Shown piece after piece: positions 12,343 to 23,190 of a DNA stretch of 64,000 bases; the first letter of the stretch is position 1; each line of letters begins with the position of its first letter. Origin of the DNA: Linnemannia hyalina. Taxonomy: Eukaryota; Mortierellomycota; Mortierellomycetes; Mortierellales; Mortierellaceae. Location of the stretch: contig JAHRHY010000022.1 of assembly GCA_019671135.1 (NCBI GenBank), forward strand, positions 372,001-436,000, read 5' to 3'. The translations under genes were made by a program, and so were the position numbers. The notes under the pieces are model-generated. The model did not search any database. It had not been told where the DNA came from and saw only the letters and a program-made list of their open reading frames with translations.

Positions 12343-14046
12343 ATGAAAATGACCCAAGGAAACGACCCTCAGGAACAAATGCAGGCAATGCGCTCCGTCG
12401 ACATAAACCTCGCACCCAATGCTGTTCCCCTAGCCACTCCTGACGAGATATACCACGTCGACACTCAACTCGACCCAAAGACGCTGAAGGAAGTCGTGCT
12501 CTGGGACGATATCCTGCAGGCATTCAGGAATGTGGTTCAAGTTCGCAACAAGACGAGGGTTGTTCCGTTCCTAAAGGGGAAGAACCTACGAATGTATGTT
12601 CAGTGCGTGTCAAGGTTACTGCTGGTGATATGTCATGGGCGATGGCAGAGAGAAGGAGAACAAAGACAAGGAAGCTTACGCATCTTTCTTATTTTGACTA
12701 TGGAACAAACCCTTAGTCTTAAGCCGCGCAGGATTGCCGCAGTGCCGAACGCTGTCTTGGATGTGGTGGTGGATAATCTATTGGTTGAAAAAGGGGTCAC
12801 CTCTCTACAAGTCCAACAGCTACCATTGCAGCCAACGCCACCGCAGGACGATGATAGCACAATGAAGGTCAAGACTGCCTCCCAGAACATCATCCCAACA
12901 TCCACTGCTACGTCCTCATCCAGTAGCGCGTCCACGCCCGCTGTCCTTTCTAACACAACTTCCACTGTCCGGCGGAACCCAGTCTACGGCCTTGTAGAGG
13001 TGGCGATGGAAAACTATACTCACATCGATAGACCCCTTGCATTCACGTCGGCTCGAGGGCCACATGAAGTACTGGACGATCAGCCGCCAACCATCAAGGA
13101 TCCTGTCGTCCCTCCTCACTCAGTCAACAGCTGCAACTCTCAGCTGCAAGGACCGCAGAGCGTAACCACCAATGTTTCTATGGAGAAGGATGTGGTTCAA
13201 ATGAGCATTAGCGCTAGTCATGGAGACAAGGACGCCCAGGTGGCGCTTGGCGACATGTATAGGGACGGCAAGGGGGTTGCGCAAGACTATCAGACCGCCA
13301 CGGATTGGTACTTCAAGGCCGTCGAGCAAGGAGACGCAGCTGGACAGCTGAGAGTAGGCGACCTCTACGATCAAGGACTGGGTGTACCGCAGAACCACTT
13401 AATAGCCATGGATTGGTACCTCAAGGCTGCCGAACAAGGATATGCTGTTGCTCAATACAGCATCGGAGTTCTCTACAATCATGGCCGCGGTGTTCTCAAA
13501 GACGACGCTCAGGCGATGGGTTGGTTCCTCAAAGCCGCCGATCAAGGACACGCAGAATCGCAGTACGACATTGGCGAATTCTACTACTTTGGGCAAGGTG
13601 TCCAGCGGGACTATGCACAAGCAATGCAGTGGTACCTCAAAGCAGCCGAGCAAGGACATGCCGCCTCTCAACACAGTATCGGCTTTCTCTACAAGTACGG
13701 TCATGGCGTTCCTCAGGACTACAAACAAGCGATGGACTGGCTCCTCAAAGCCGCCCAACAAGGACTTGCCAGATCTCAATGCAGCATCGGTCTCCTCTAC
13801 AACAGCGGCCAAGGTGTTCCCCAAGACTACGCTCTGGCAATGGAATGGTTCCTCAAGGCCGCCAGCCAAGGACAGGTTCTCTCGCTATATAGTATTGGGT
13901 GTCTCTACTGCGACGGCCAAGGTGTTCCCCAGGATGATACAAAGGCCATGGAGTGGTTCTCTAAGGCTGCCGACCGAGGACATAAGAACGCTAAGATATC
14001 ATTGGAGGCCTTGAAGAAAAAAAGTGTTGCTGTCACTAAAAAATAA
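12343..14046 (+). CDS. Sel1-repeat protein, subfamily A copy 1 (Sel1-A1)
   Basis: Exons 12343-12593 and 12717-14046 give 526 residues. Residues 1-84 form the module shared by every Sel1 gene here (core EIYHVDTQLDP, VLWDDILQAF, VVPFLKGK). It is followed directly after the intron by the motif PRRIAAVPN. A Ser/Thr-rich linker with a GLVEVAMENYTHIDRPLAF segment follows. Seven Sel1-like repeats of 36 residues come next (consensus AQYSIGxLYxxGxGVPQDYxQAMxWYLKAAEQGH), then a closing helix. Sel1 repeats are TPR-like helical hairpins that scaffold protein complexes; the partner is unknown. There is no signal peptide or membrane segment. The 123-nt intron is a multiple of three and has no stop, so unspliced mRNA would still encode a 567-residue protein. 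I prefer splicing because the paralogues have the same intron position and phase. Confidence 0.85.
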   Translation: MKMTQGNDPQEQMQAMRSVDINLAPNAVPLATPDEIYHVDTQLDPKTLKEVVLWDDILQAFRNVVQVRNKTRVVPFLKGKNLRMYVQCVSRLLLVICHGRWQREGEQRQGSLRIFLILTMEQTLSLKPRRIAAVPNAVLDVVVDNLLVEKGVTSLQVQQLPLQPTPPQDDDSTMKVKTASQNIIPTSTATSSSSSASTPAVLSNTTSTVRRNPVYGLVEVAMENYTHIDRPLAFTSARGPHEVLDDQPPTIKDPVVPPHSVNSCNSQLQGPQSVTTNVSMEKDVVQMSISASHGDKDAQVALGDMYRDGKGVAQDYQTATDWYFKAVEQGDAAGQLRVGDLYDQGLGVPQNHLIAMDWYLKAAEQGYAVAQYSIGVLYNHGRGVLKDDAQAMGWFLKAADQGHAESQYDIGEFYYFGQGVQRDYAQAMQWYLKAAEQGHAASQHSIGFLYKYGHGVPQDYKQAMDWLLKAAQQGLARSQCSIGLLYNSGQGVPQDYALAMEWFLKAASQGQVLSLYSIGCLYCDGQGVPQDDTKAMEWFSKAADRGHKNAKISLEALKKKSVAVTKK

Positions 14047-14295
14047 ATTATGAATTGAAAAATCCATGACGATTCATCGAATTCAGATGCGAAGGTGGAA
14101 TGAGTCCACAGCTTTATCATTATTTACACTTACCATTCGGACGTAGATTTATCGTCCGTACCTTTTTATCTTTTTGCTTTCAACAACAGGTGACGATCGT
14201 TGCGCTACAAGGGTACGTGTATTATTATCTTTCTCTGTCAACTTTAAATACTCTCATCTTCTGTTTATTTCTCCTCCCTTCCTACAAACCCACAT
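14047..14295. repeat. Conserved Sel1/M13 tail-to-tail spacer, copy 1
   Basis: These 249 bp separate the stop codons of Sel1-A1 (+) and M13 copy 2 (-). The sequence is clearly the same as the spacers at 36133-36379 and 51121-51381 when these are reverse-complemented. Shared blocks include ATGACGATTCATCGAATTC, GGAATGAGTCCACAGCTT, TTTCAACAACAGGTGACGAT and TACGTGTATTATTATCTTT. It probably forms the 3' UTRs of both genes. Confidence 0.8.
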
Positions 14296-17277
14296 CTACC
14301 ACACCTCACACTTGTTGACAGGGTTCATCGGTGTATCCGCCTTACACTTGAACGCCCTCGCGAAATCAGGCGAGTTCTGAGCAGCACCATTGATACGCCA
14401 CTTTCCAGGGGAATGGGGGTTGGAACCGACATAGTCAACGAGGGCGTCGGGTGTCATCATAGTGCACCACAGGCGTCCGTAGGAGATAAAGAACAGTTGC
14501 TCGGGGGTGTACTTGTCCAGTCCTGGCAACTTGAAGTTCTTGAACCTAACGCAAAGGAGAAAAAAAAATTGGATGTTAAGGTAATCAGTCCAAACCTTTA
14601 CTTTTTCTTCCTGTGCCCTGTGCATTCAATTCTGGAGGCCCAAAAAAAAAAGGAAGAGACAAAACGTACTTGTTGCCCTTGGGGTCGGACTTGTGGCGAC
14701 TTTGCCAGATCCTAAAGGCCATCTTGATACCTCCATTGTCGGCAAGGTTCTCGCCGAGTGTCAACTCCCCATCCAGGTTATGATCCTCGCCCTGAGGTCC
14801 TTTGATGGTGAAGTTTCCGTACTGGTTGACGAAGCACTGGGCCTTTTCTTCGAATGCCTGCGACGTGGCGTTCGTCCACCACTATGTTGCGATAATAAGA
14901 AGGAATTATGTGTGTGTGTGTTTGAGGTGAGTGAGTATCGTTGTGGAGACGAGAGAACAATAAAATAAGGAGGGGTTGCGTTTGGACCTACGTTTGCGAG
15001 ACGTCCGATGGAGTCGTAGTGGCGTCCGTTATTGTCGAACGCATGCTATTTTTTTCGAACACAAAATGGCGAAACGAAAAAACGTTATGATCAGAGAAAG
15101 GAAAACAACAACAAGGCTAACTATCAGTGACGGAAAGGGAAAAAAAGAAGGCAAACTTACCCCGATCTCATGGCCGCCAACGACACCCATGCTTCCATAA
15201 TTAACATATTCTGGGTTCTCAATGTTAAAAAACGGCAACTGCAAGATACCCGCCGGGATATAAATCGAATTAGCCCCAGGGTTATAAAACGCATTCACCG
15301 TCGTAAGCGAAAACTCCATCCCCTCCCGGTCCACAGGCACCAACAACTCTCCAAACGCTTTCGCAGCCGCCCAACGCTTATACCTCAACTGGTTCCCAAA
15401 AAAGTCTTTCTCACCAACAGCATACCCCTTGTAGAAGGCATCCAGGGACTTTGCAGAGACGTCGTCCGGGTTGTCGGTCGTGTAGCCGATAGATTTGACG
15501 ATGGCTTTGAGTTTCTTGATGGCACCGTCGCGGGTCTTTTTGTCGAGCCAGGCGAGGGTCGGGAAAGTGTTTTCGTAGCTAGCGATGATGTTGTCGACGA
15601 TGTTCAGGACCTCTTGGCGGCTGTTGCCCTTGAAAGTGGCTTTGACAAAGTAGTGGCCGGTGATGTGGACTAGGTTCGTGTCGGCAGTTGAGAGACAGGT
15701 GGTCCAGCGTTCGGTTGTGGCGTTTGCAGAGATGCCGGATGCGACGCTGTCAAAGTTGGTCTTGGGCTGTTTGTAAGGCTGCGCCAGATTTCTGGAAAGG
15801 CTGCGGATGAGGACCCAGGAAAAGTAGCGTTGGAGAGTCTTGGCCGAAGTCTTTTGAAGGAGGCCTTCCAGCTTGGTGAGGTAGGGCAAGGAGGAGACGA
15901 TGATGGGGCCGGTGTATTTGAGGCCGGGAGGGAAGGACTCCTTTAGGAACAGGGACCAATCGATCGAGGGGGTCAAGGCATTCAGTTGTGCGATAGTGCG
16001 CGGGTTTCTGTTCTTGGTCGAGTCCCAAAGTTCGCTTTGAGGTGTTTTGATTTCTGCAAGCTGAATCTCGAAGTCGACAACCTCCTTAGCGGCATTGGAC
16101 CACTCCTTTTTGGTATCATTCGAAGTAAGCGGCTGGGATCGGTTGGTGACATCCTCATCGCCCAAGATGATCTGGAACATAGCCGCAATAGTCTCCTTAT
16201 ACTCCTTGATCCGTTTCTCATCCTTGTACTGACTCTCGTCCCTCAGACCCAATCCATCCTCATTGACTGTCAACACATTAGCCAACGGATTATTATCATC
16301 CGAGCCAACGTCAAGGTTAATGAAACCCGGGGTCTCGAGCCCATACTTTGCAATCTGACCCAACGTCTTAGCGAGGGTCTTCTTGTCAGGATGAGATCTG
16401 GAGGCAGGGAGGGAATTGACGATCTTTTGGATTTCGTCGACAAGGGGTTTGCGCCCAGCCTTGAGGATCGCCTTATCGTCCATGCAGCTGTTGAACAGAT
16501 CCTGAAGCTTCTTGATGTTTCTTTGAGCAGCTTTGTCCCCGACGGGAGCTTTGGGGGTCTGACCGAGGGAGGGATCGACAATTAAGCGAAGAATGCGCTA
16601 TCGACCAGAGAGAAAAAAGTAAATTAAGATGCGAGGTTGTGGTTAGATTGTTTTCCTATAGCAACTGGGCAGATTTTTTGTTTCTGGCGGGGAAAAAAAG
16701 AGGATTTCATTCATGCATACTTACAGCGTTGTCGTCCCTCAGGATATCAAAAGGACCGATAGAAGGCTTGCCCTCTGGAATCTTGTGCTTTGCGTGGAAT
16801 CCGCCGCCTAGTCGACGTGAAAAAAAAACAGGAAAAAGAAATGGAACGTCGTGTCAGTCAACCTTGCCAATTTGCAACTCTATATTCGCGACATTAGAAA
16901 AAAAAAGGTAGCAGGGAGTGATCGTACAAGTGAACTTGCTAAAGTCCTGGCAGGGGTCAGCAGTAGGGTCCATGTCGTTAACAATTCCAGCTGCAGTCAA
17001 GCGACATTGAGGAGTCGTACAAGTGGCCTGTCCATAGTACGAAAAAAAAAGGATGCCAGAGGAGAGCAAGCGATAAAACAACAGGTTGGGTCAATGGCTT
17101 TGAAATTTCCATGCAGTTTAACAACATGCAAAACACACATTGGCACAAAGACAAAAAAAGTACCTGGTTATTGACGGGTGACCTATTGATGTAGTTGCTG
17201 TAGTCGATAGGACCAGCCTGAACGACACCAAGGGCAACACCAATTGCCATTAGGATTTGAATCTTGGGTGCAACCAT
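14296..17277 (-). CDS. Secreted M13 (neprilysin-like) zinc metallopeptidase, copy 2
   Basis: Seven exons on the minus strand: 17277-17164, 17027-16928, 16807-16725, 16597-15161, 15045-14992, 14881-14670 and 14545-14296, giving 749 residues. Exons 2, 3, 5, 6 and 7 are 100, 83, 54, 212 and 250 nt, identical in length to the other three intact copies. It has a signal peptide (core MAIGVALGVV) and the Cys-rich N-terminal M13 signature (CTTPQC, DPCQDF, FTCGGF). NAFY lies in the NAFYNPGANSIYIPAG segment. HEIGH at 575-579 is split by intron 4, Glu640 lies in GENLADNGG, and the C-terminus is CEVW. All catalytic residues are intact, so an active extracellular endopeptidase is expected. The gene is tail to tail with Sel1-A1. 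It is closest in sequence to copy 4. Confidence 0.93.
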
Positions 17278-18452
17278 GCTGTGTATGTGCGAAAAAAAAA
17301 GTGATAAAAAGGTGGAAGGGGTCGTAAAGATCGGAGAGAAACGGAGGGAAGGATGAAAGGAGAGGGCGAGGAAAAGGAAGAAGGGTAAGGGAGGACTGAG
17401 GAACGATGGGTGTAGAAATTTAAGAGAGAATCCTCGCTCACTTTATATACCAAGCATGGTGTGTTTACATATCCTTACCTGTGGGCTGTAGCCTCAATCC
17501 CTCATGCCCTCGTAACAAACATCAATTTTGTATCTCAGCTCTTTCACCCCCTCTTGAACAGTCCAGGACAAGAACCCGGCAGCTATTTTCTCGCCCATGT
17601 ATACCGAGGGTTGTACCTGCACGAAGTTTACAAAAAAGACCTTGCATTTCCAACTAAACGATCTATGTGCTGTCCCTCGTGTTTCTTCTGCCATCAACGA
17701 TGGTGAGAAAATGCTCACCGTTTTCTTTTCCTGTAGTGTCCCTTGCAGTCAAAATTGAGAGCCATTTTTCTACTTTTCGTTCCCTCCTTCTTGGCGCTAA
17801 TTGGCCCAACTGCTAACTGCAAGCCTCTCTTTTTCGGCAACCATCACCGACAGAGGGATGCATGCACGCATCGATGAGTTCTTCTGTGTTTGCGTCTTTT
17901 TGCTCACATCGACCATCCATACAGCCCACTTTATCCATCAACACGTACCTCATACTTACCCAACAAGCACTAACTGAGGTGAGCATTCACCGGGAACTGG
18001 AACCGAATGACCTTGCATAAGAAGCTCCATTGGTTGCAATAACGTTAGAAGATAGAAAATAGAGTATATCGAAAACAAAAGGGAGGGGGGCAGAAAAGTA
18101 GGTTTGGTTGGATGCATGAGAAATTAAGACCATAGGCGGTCCGAAATCAAGAATTGCGCACAATCACCATTCAAAGTGTGCTTCGTATCCCACGGTTCAA
18201 TGGGCAAACACTTAATTTATATTTTTATTCTGTCAAGAGAAGGTGGCAAGATAGTAAATTAGCGAAGAAAATAATTTTATGAGCAAGCAAAGACTAGTAG
18301 TAGTGTACAATGGAAGAATGATATGTGAATTATGGATGTGCTGTGGTGATACAAATGAAACAACGATAGAATGTACAAGGGTGGAATGAAAAAGTAAGTA
18401 AAAAGTACAAAATAAAAAGTATGGGAGAGGGCTGAAAGAGGCTGGCCGTGCT
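17278..18452. other. Intergenic region / promoter of M13 copy 2
   Basis: About 1.2 kb between the 5' end of M13 copy 2 and the 3' end of F-box gene A, both on the minus strand. I see a TATA box near 17445 and no gene. Confidence 0.5.
17442..17449 (-). promoter_or_regulatory. TATA box of M13 gene 2
   Basis: TATATAAA on the minus strand, about 165 bp upstream of the ATG at 17277, followed by a purine/pyrimidine-biased leader. Confidence 0.5.
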
Positions 18453-20213
18453 CTAGTTGAGCCTCTTGCGATATTTCACCTCGGTGACAATGACCTCGGA
18501 GAGGTTGGGGAGGCCCTTGACGTGATCCAGTAAGGCTTTGTCGAAGAGGAGGGAGGGTGCCATGTTGCCTGGATGGTCGATATCCCCAGCAGTCCGGGTG
18601 CTGCAGCAACGGTGATTTCGAACTCGGTTCTCTTTTTTCCAGCTGTTAGGGACGGGGACTCGGGAGAGGTCATTGTACTGGGCTCGAAAGGCGATACCAT
18701 GGAAATGCAGCCTGCGGAGGTTAGGTAAGTTCCAGGCCTTCTTGAACATGACTTCCTGGAATAGCATCCCCTCTGCGTGATTGTGGTATGTGAACTCTCT
18801 GAGCTCCGAACACGCCTGCAATAACAGCAGAATGCACTCCAAGCGGCGCTTGCCCTTGCTGCCTTTTCCGAAATCAAGCTCCAATCTGGTCAGCACATCC
18901 TTTCGGTCCTTGATTGCCGCCACCATATCCAAGTCCAGTTGCCCAGTGTGAAGGATTAGCTCCTCCACTGACTGTGGCATACCCTCCAGCATCGCCAATG
19001 TCCATGGCTGACGTCTGCTCTTCAGCGTCAGGTGGCGGATCCTGGGGCAGCTCTCGGCAACGAGACTGGCAATCGTGGTCCCGTCGGCTTTATGCGTGTA
19101 GCATATCTCAAGCTTCTCAACGTGTGGGCTGGCCTTGAAGATCGCCTTTTGGAAAGGGAAGTGCAGACGATTGCTGCTCAGGACAAGGTGGGTGACTGGG
19201 AGAATCTCGGGTCTCCTTGCAGACAACAAATTCAGACCGCTATCCTGGGAGCGTCTGCGCTTGTTGCTACCTTCATCGGCTCCTTCGTCAACGCTCTTCC
19301 GCTTGTTCGATCCCCCTCCACTACTCGTCGGGGCGTTGGTGTTGTCCGTATTGGCAACCGCATCCATTGCCATCGATCCAACGGACTGGTCGCCCTTCAA
19401 ATGTACTGTACTGGTTTCGTTGTTGTCCTCGTCGTCGTCATCCTCGAAGCCCACGAACTCGCACTGTTGGGAAATGATCAGTTTCTTGAGGTGAGGCTTG
19501 TTGTAGACAATGCGCGTCCAGTCCGACTTTGTAATCTTGACACGGGTCAGCTCCAAAGACTGGAGGGCCACTTGACGCTCGACAAACAGGAGCAGGAAGG
19601 GGTGCATTCGTGTGCAGTTTCCGGACACCTTGAGCTCTTTCATGTTCTGTGCGTTGGGACCGAGGAGACGCTTGACAGAGAAAACGGCATCGTGCACCTC
19701 CAACTTGTTGATGTGCTTGTGGTGGGTGAGGGCCTCCCAGAGATCAGCATTTTTTTTGTGCTTCGTGTCGAGCAAGGAGAGGTGGCGGACGTGACGGATG
19801 TTTTGGGTGAGGACACTCGATGGGACCCAGTCCATGTTTGCAAAGTCGTATATCTGCCAGAGAACTGGGGTAAGGGTCTGGCGCCAGACCTTGCAGACGG
19901 CGGTGGCGCTGAGGAGATGATCCGGGTTCCATTTGGTGACCAGGCCATGTAGACCGGACTCTGCGCGCTCGAAGAGGGGAAGGAAAGACCTGATAACCAT
20001 GACGATCTCGGGGATCATCAAGGCCCTGTCTCTGCTCACGACGACTGCGTCAGTGCTATTGAGGGAGAAGAAAGTCAAACAAAAGGTTAATTTTTGATTT
20101 TACCTTTCGTGTCTGGCCGTGGGAATGAATGAATGCAATCATGCACAACAAGTAAGTAGTAAAGGTATTTACGTCATTGAAGGGGAATCAGGAGTCGACG
20201 CGAGTGGGGCCAT
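18453..20213 (-). CDS. F-box/LRR protein A
   Basis: Two exons on the minus strand, 20213-20173 and 20055-18453, give 547 residues. The short first exon (MAPLASTPDSPSMT) joins in frame through GTAAAT/TAG. An F-box-like segment covers roughly residues 20-75 (LMIPEIVMVIRSFLP ... LLSATAVCKVWRQTLTPVLW). Irregular leucine-rich repeats follow (HVRHLSLLD, INKLEVHDAVF, MKELKVSGN, SLELTRVKI and others). A charged insert near residues 215-285 contains KRKSVDEG and NKRRR and may be a nuclear localisation signal. F-box proteins recruit substrates to SCF ubiquitin ligases; the substrate is unknown. The last third of this gene has a broken inverted copy at 25664-26248. A TATATATA box lies about 225 bp upstream of the ATG. 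Confidence 0.8.
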
Positions 20214-20779
20214 TGTTGCTAGACTCAGTGCGTTTGTATGTGAATGTGTTGTTGTGTGTTTGTGATGTGATTGTTGATTAGGTTGTTGAGCCAAGTCGAA
20301 GAGAATAAGTTGGTGGCGTAAGTCAAATAAGTGGTCCTGTGGTGTGTTGATTGCGCTGAGCTGAAAAGCAGAGAGAGGGGAATGAGAAGAGTGAGGAAAG
20401 AGAAAGGAAGAGAAGCCAAACGGACCTTTTGACCTCTATATATACAATTGAACCCCACTTAACTGAATGTGCAAATACAGGTATGTCAAATTGTTAAGTT
20501 GTTAACAAAGATTGGTCGCGTATTTCGAGATACGAGATAGATCATTGATGTGAAAGGAAGGCTCACACACTTCGACAGACAAAAAAAATCTTTTAATTTA
20601 CAGAGTTTTGCGTTGGAAGAAGGGTAGCTCGCATTTGCTTCATGCCATGGCCTTCTGGCTTCCTTGAATGCAGGCCGTCATCGCTCTTCATTCATTCAAG
20701 ATGCTTCCTTCTCATGCCGGTAATCGCGGCGCAACTCGCTATGCTCTACGGCCTTGACGACTGTGAGTTCGATTAGGAC
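20214..20779. other. Intergenic region
   Basis: Leader and promoter of F-box gene A, then AT-rich sequence up to the transposase relic. No gene seen. Confidence 0.4.
20437..20444 (-). promoter_or_regulatory. TATA box of F-box gene A
   Basis: TATATATA on the minus strand, about 225 bp upstream of the first-exon ATG at 20213. Confidence 0.4.
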
Positions 20780-21041
20780 GACGAGCAGGACGACGAAGAC
20801 GAGAACCCTGTTCTTCACCCTCCGTTTCTGCTTGATGCCTCATTTGACATACGTCAATATTCCGACGAGCTCACCTGTACCCAGGTGGAGGAGATCCTTG
20901 TGGTTCTCCAGGTTCCCCCAAGGATCAAAAGCCATGACAGGGACAACGTGGATTCGCTTACAGTACTTTGCATGACCATATACCGTTTGTCTTATCCAGC
21001 CCGGCTTGACGAGAAAGCAGAAGGTGAAAGAAAGGAGTGAA
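20780..21041 (+). pseudogene. Relic of a PIF/Harbinger-type transposase N-terminus
   Basis: One open frame reads an acidic start, then FDIRQYSDEL, VPPRIKSHDRDNVDSLTVLC and MTIYRLSYPARLDE before a stop. This order (FDI-x-Y, a helix leading to IPxRIxxHxRxxV, then LCMxLxRLSYPxRL) matches the N-terminal region of fungal DDE_Tnp_4 (Harbinger-like) transposases as I know them. The catalytic DDE part, a start codon and terminal inverted repeats are absent, so it is a fragment. Confidence 0.55.
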
Positions 21042-21179
21042 ATGAACCAAAAAAGGAAGGAAGGACGCGTCTAAAATGGTCTACAAGTGGTTAGGCTGAT
21101 GGAACTGAATGAATGAAAGAGGAGCCTTCGACTTTGCTGCTTCTTTTTCACTCTTCACTCTTCGCTCATTCTACCTCTC

Positions 21180-21217
21180 CTCCTCCTCTTCCTCCTCCTC
21201 CTCCTCCTCCTCCTCCC
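21180..21217 (+). repeat. TCC/CTC microsatellite
   Basis: A run of TCC units with one interruption, just upstream of the F-box pseudogene. Confidence 0.8.
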
Positions 21218-21278
21218 TCTCCGAACCAACGCCTACTATCCACCATTCAGTAACATCACTAGCAACAAGCACAACAGC

Positions 21279-23190
21279 ATGGCATCCTCCACCTCACACA
21301 CTACTTCATTGTCTCCTCTTGACCTGCCAGAGTTCCGCGCACACATTACGCGATACTTAGACAGCAGCACGCACAACCTATATGCCCATGCATCCTCGTC
21401 TCAAGGACATGGCGGACCGACTTTATGCCTCAGCTCTGGCACACCATTCACGTTGACAGCTCGCTCTATACTACCTCAGCCAACACAACTTTCACCAGGA
21501 CGAGCACCTAGTGCGAGAGTTGGTCATACACGACCCAGCCTTCTCCCTAGAACGGTGGCCCGGGCCTTCTTGTCGACATATCAATCGCCTAGAATACCGT
21601 CCTTATATTGCCCAACAGCAATGGATCCCTCCCAACTATGCTTCTTCAGGAGAACGAACCTCCTCTGACGGATCTCACCAAGGAAACTACGACGACGACG
21701 ACTTGGACAGTACCTTTGACGATGATCTTAAGAACGACACCAACAGCAGCACCAGCAACACCAACGACCCATCAGGCAGTCCGAGAAAGATGGGCGGCAC
21801 ATCGGTTTCTATTCGAGGGTTCCCTCAACTTGTTCGACAGCAGACGTCCCTCTCGCGCCTGAACAAGGATTGGAAACCCAATCCAAGGAGCATACGCTAC
21901 GGTTTGCAAGGGACTTCATCCGGCGTCAGCATCAGAGCCTTGTTTCACTGTATATCACCAAGTGGATGATCTCTGTCCCAAAGATGAACATGTTGATCAG
22001 GAACTGCCCTCGTCTGGAGCAGTTATTCCTGCGGTCCGTTGAGATTGTACCCGTCAATTCAAGCTTTAACACTGCTGCATTTCCTGACCTTCAAGGTGAG
22101 GAGAGGGAGGAGGAGTTGGATGAGGAACAGGTTGAGGTGGGGCAGGTTGAGGAGGGACAGGTTGAGGAGGAGACAGGCGGATGAGGAGAGTTAGGCTGTT
22201 ACGACATCAGATTCGACAGCAGTACTGGACTTTCGTGAAATCAAGGGGATCCATATTGATCAGATTGGCCTCCGCATCAACAGGCTCTCGTTTCGTGGCC
22301 AGGGTCTGGAGTCGACTGAGTTTGAGCCCTACATCTTCTTCACACACTACACCATCTTCAACAGCTTGCGGCCCTTCACCTGGAGCTTTCCCAACACCAA
22401 GAGTCTGACCTATATTAGCAAAGGCCGCTACATCCACGACACCGAGGTTGGCAATGCGATCCAGTACATCCTGACCTCTTGCTCTCCCGGCCTGCACCAC
22501 CGCGTCCACCATGACTGCCACAGCAACAGAAACAGCAACAGTAGTTATAACAACAGAAGCAACGTCGACTCACGGCAGCAGACGAGGCGCTCCTCAAGTC
22601 ACGACATCTCAAGGAGGTCACCATCAGTAACTACTCCATCCGCAGGTCACTCGTCTCGTCAATTGTCAGTACATTTGGAGAGGCTGGAGGTGTTGGATCT
22701 GGTCGGCTGTGGTGGTCTGTCGAGACTCAATCTTCACCAGATTTTGGTTCGGTGTGAGGACTTTAAGGTGTTTCGAGGACCAGAGTCGTCTCTGTGGACA
22801 ATGGATATGGTGCTCTCTGAACAACCCTGGTCGTCACGGCACCTGAAGGAGTTTGTGGTCTTGATTGGAATTGGAATGGCTGGACAAGGATGGGACGGAT
22901 TTTTGCAGAGATGGCAGACACTACAAGTGTCAAGGCAGTGTTGGCGCAGGAGTCGACTCGGTGGTCGACTAATGTTATTCTTAACCAGATTGAGCAACAG
23001 CAGGGCCTTGAGGTTCTTAACCTGAGAGGCGACTTGGACTACCACCTGGCAGATGACTGTCGCAAGGGGATTCAGTTGGTGCTTAATGCTGGTCTGGACA
23101 AGTTACGAGGTCTGAGCAAGTTGAGGAGGGTGTATATCTCTGGATGGGAGGATGGGAGGATGGGAGGATGTAATGAGTGCGAAGGAGGCA
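21279..23190 (+). pseudogene. Decayed F-box/LRR gene
   Basis: Starts with an ATG and an F-box-like segment (LDLPEFRAHITRYLD). The frame then shifts to one reading ILVSRTWRTDFMPQLWHTI, which ends in a stop, and shifts again to REYLV-like LRR starts (HLVRELVIHDPAFSLERW). Further frame changes follow near 21870 and 22190. LRR-type segments continue to about 23190 (HLERLEVLDLVGCGGLSRL, LEVLNLRG, KLRRVYISGW). At least four frame breaks and no splice sites that would repair them make a functional product unlikely. The exact 3' end is uncertain. Confidence 0.65.
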
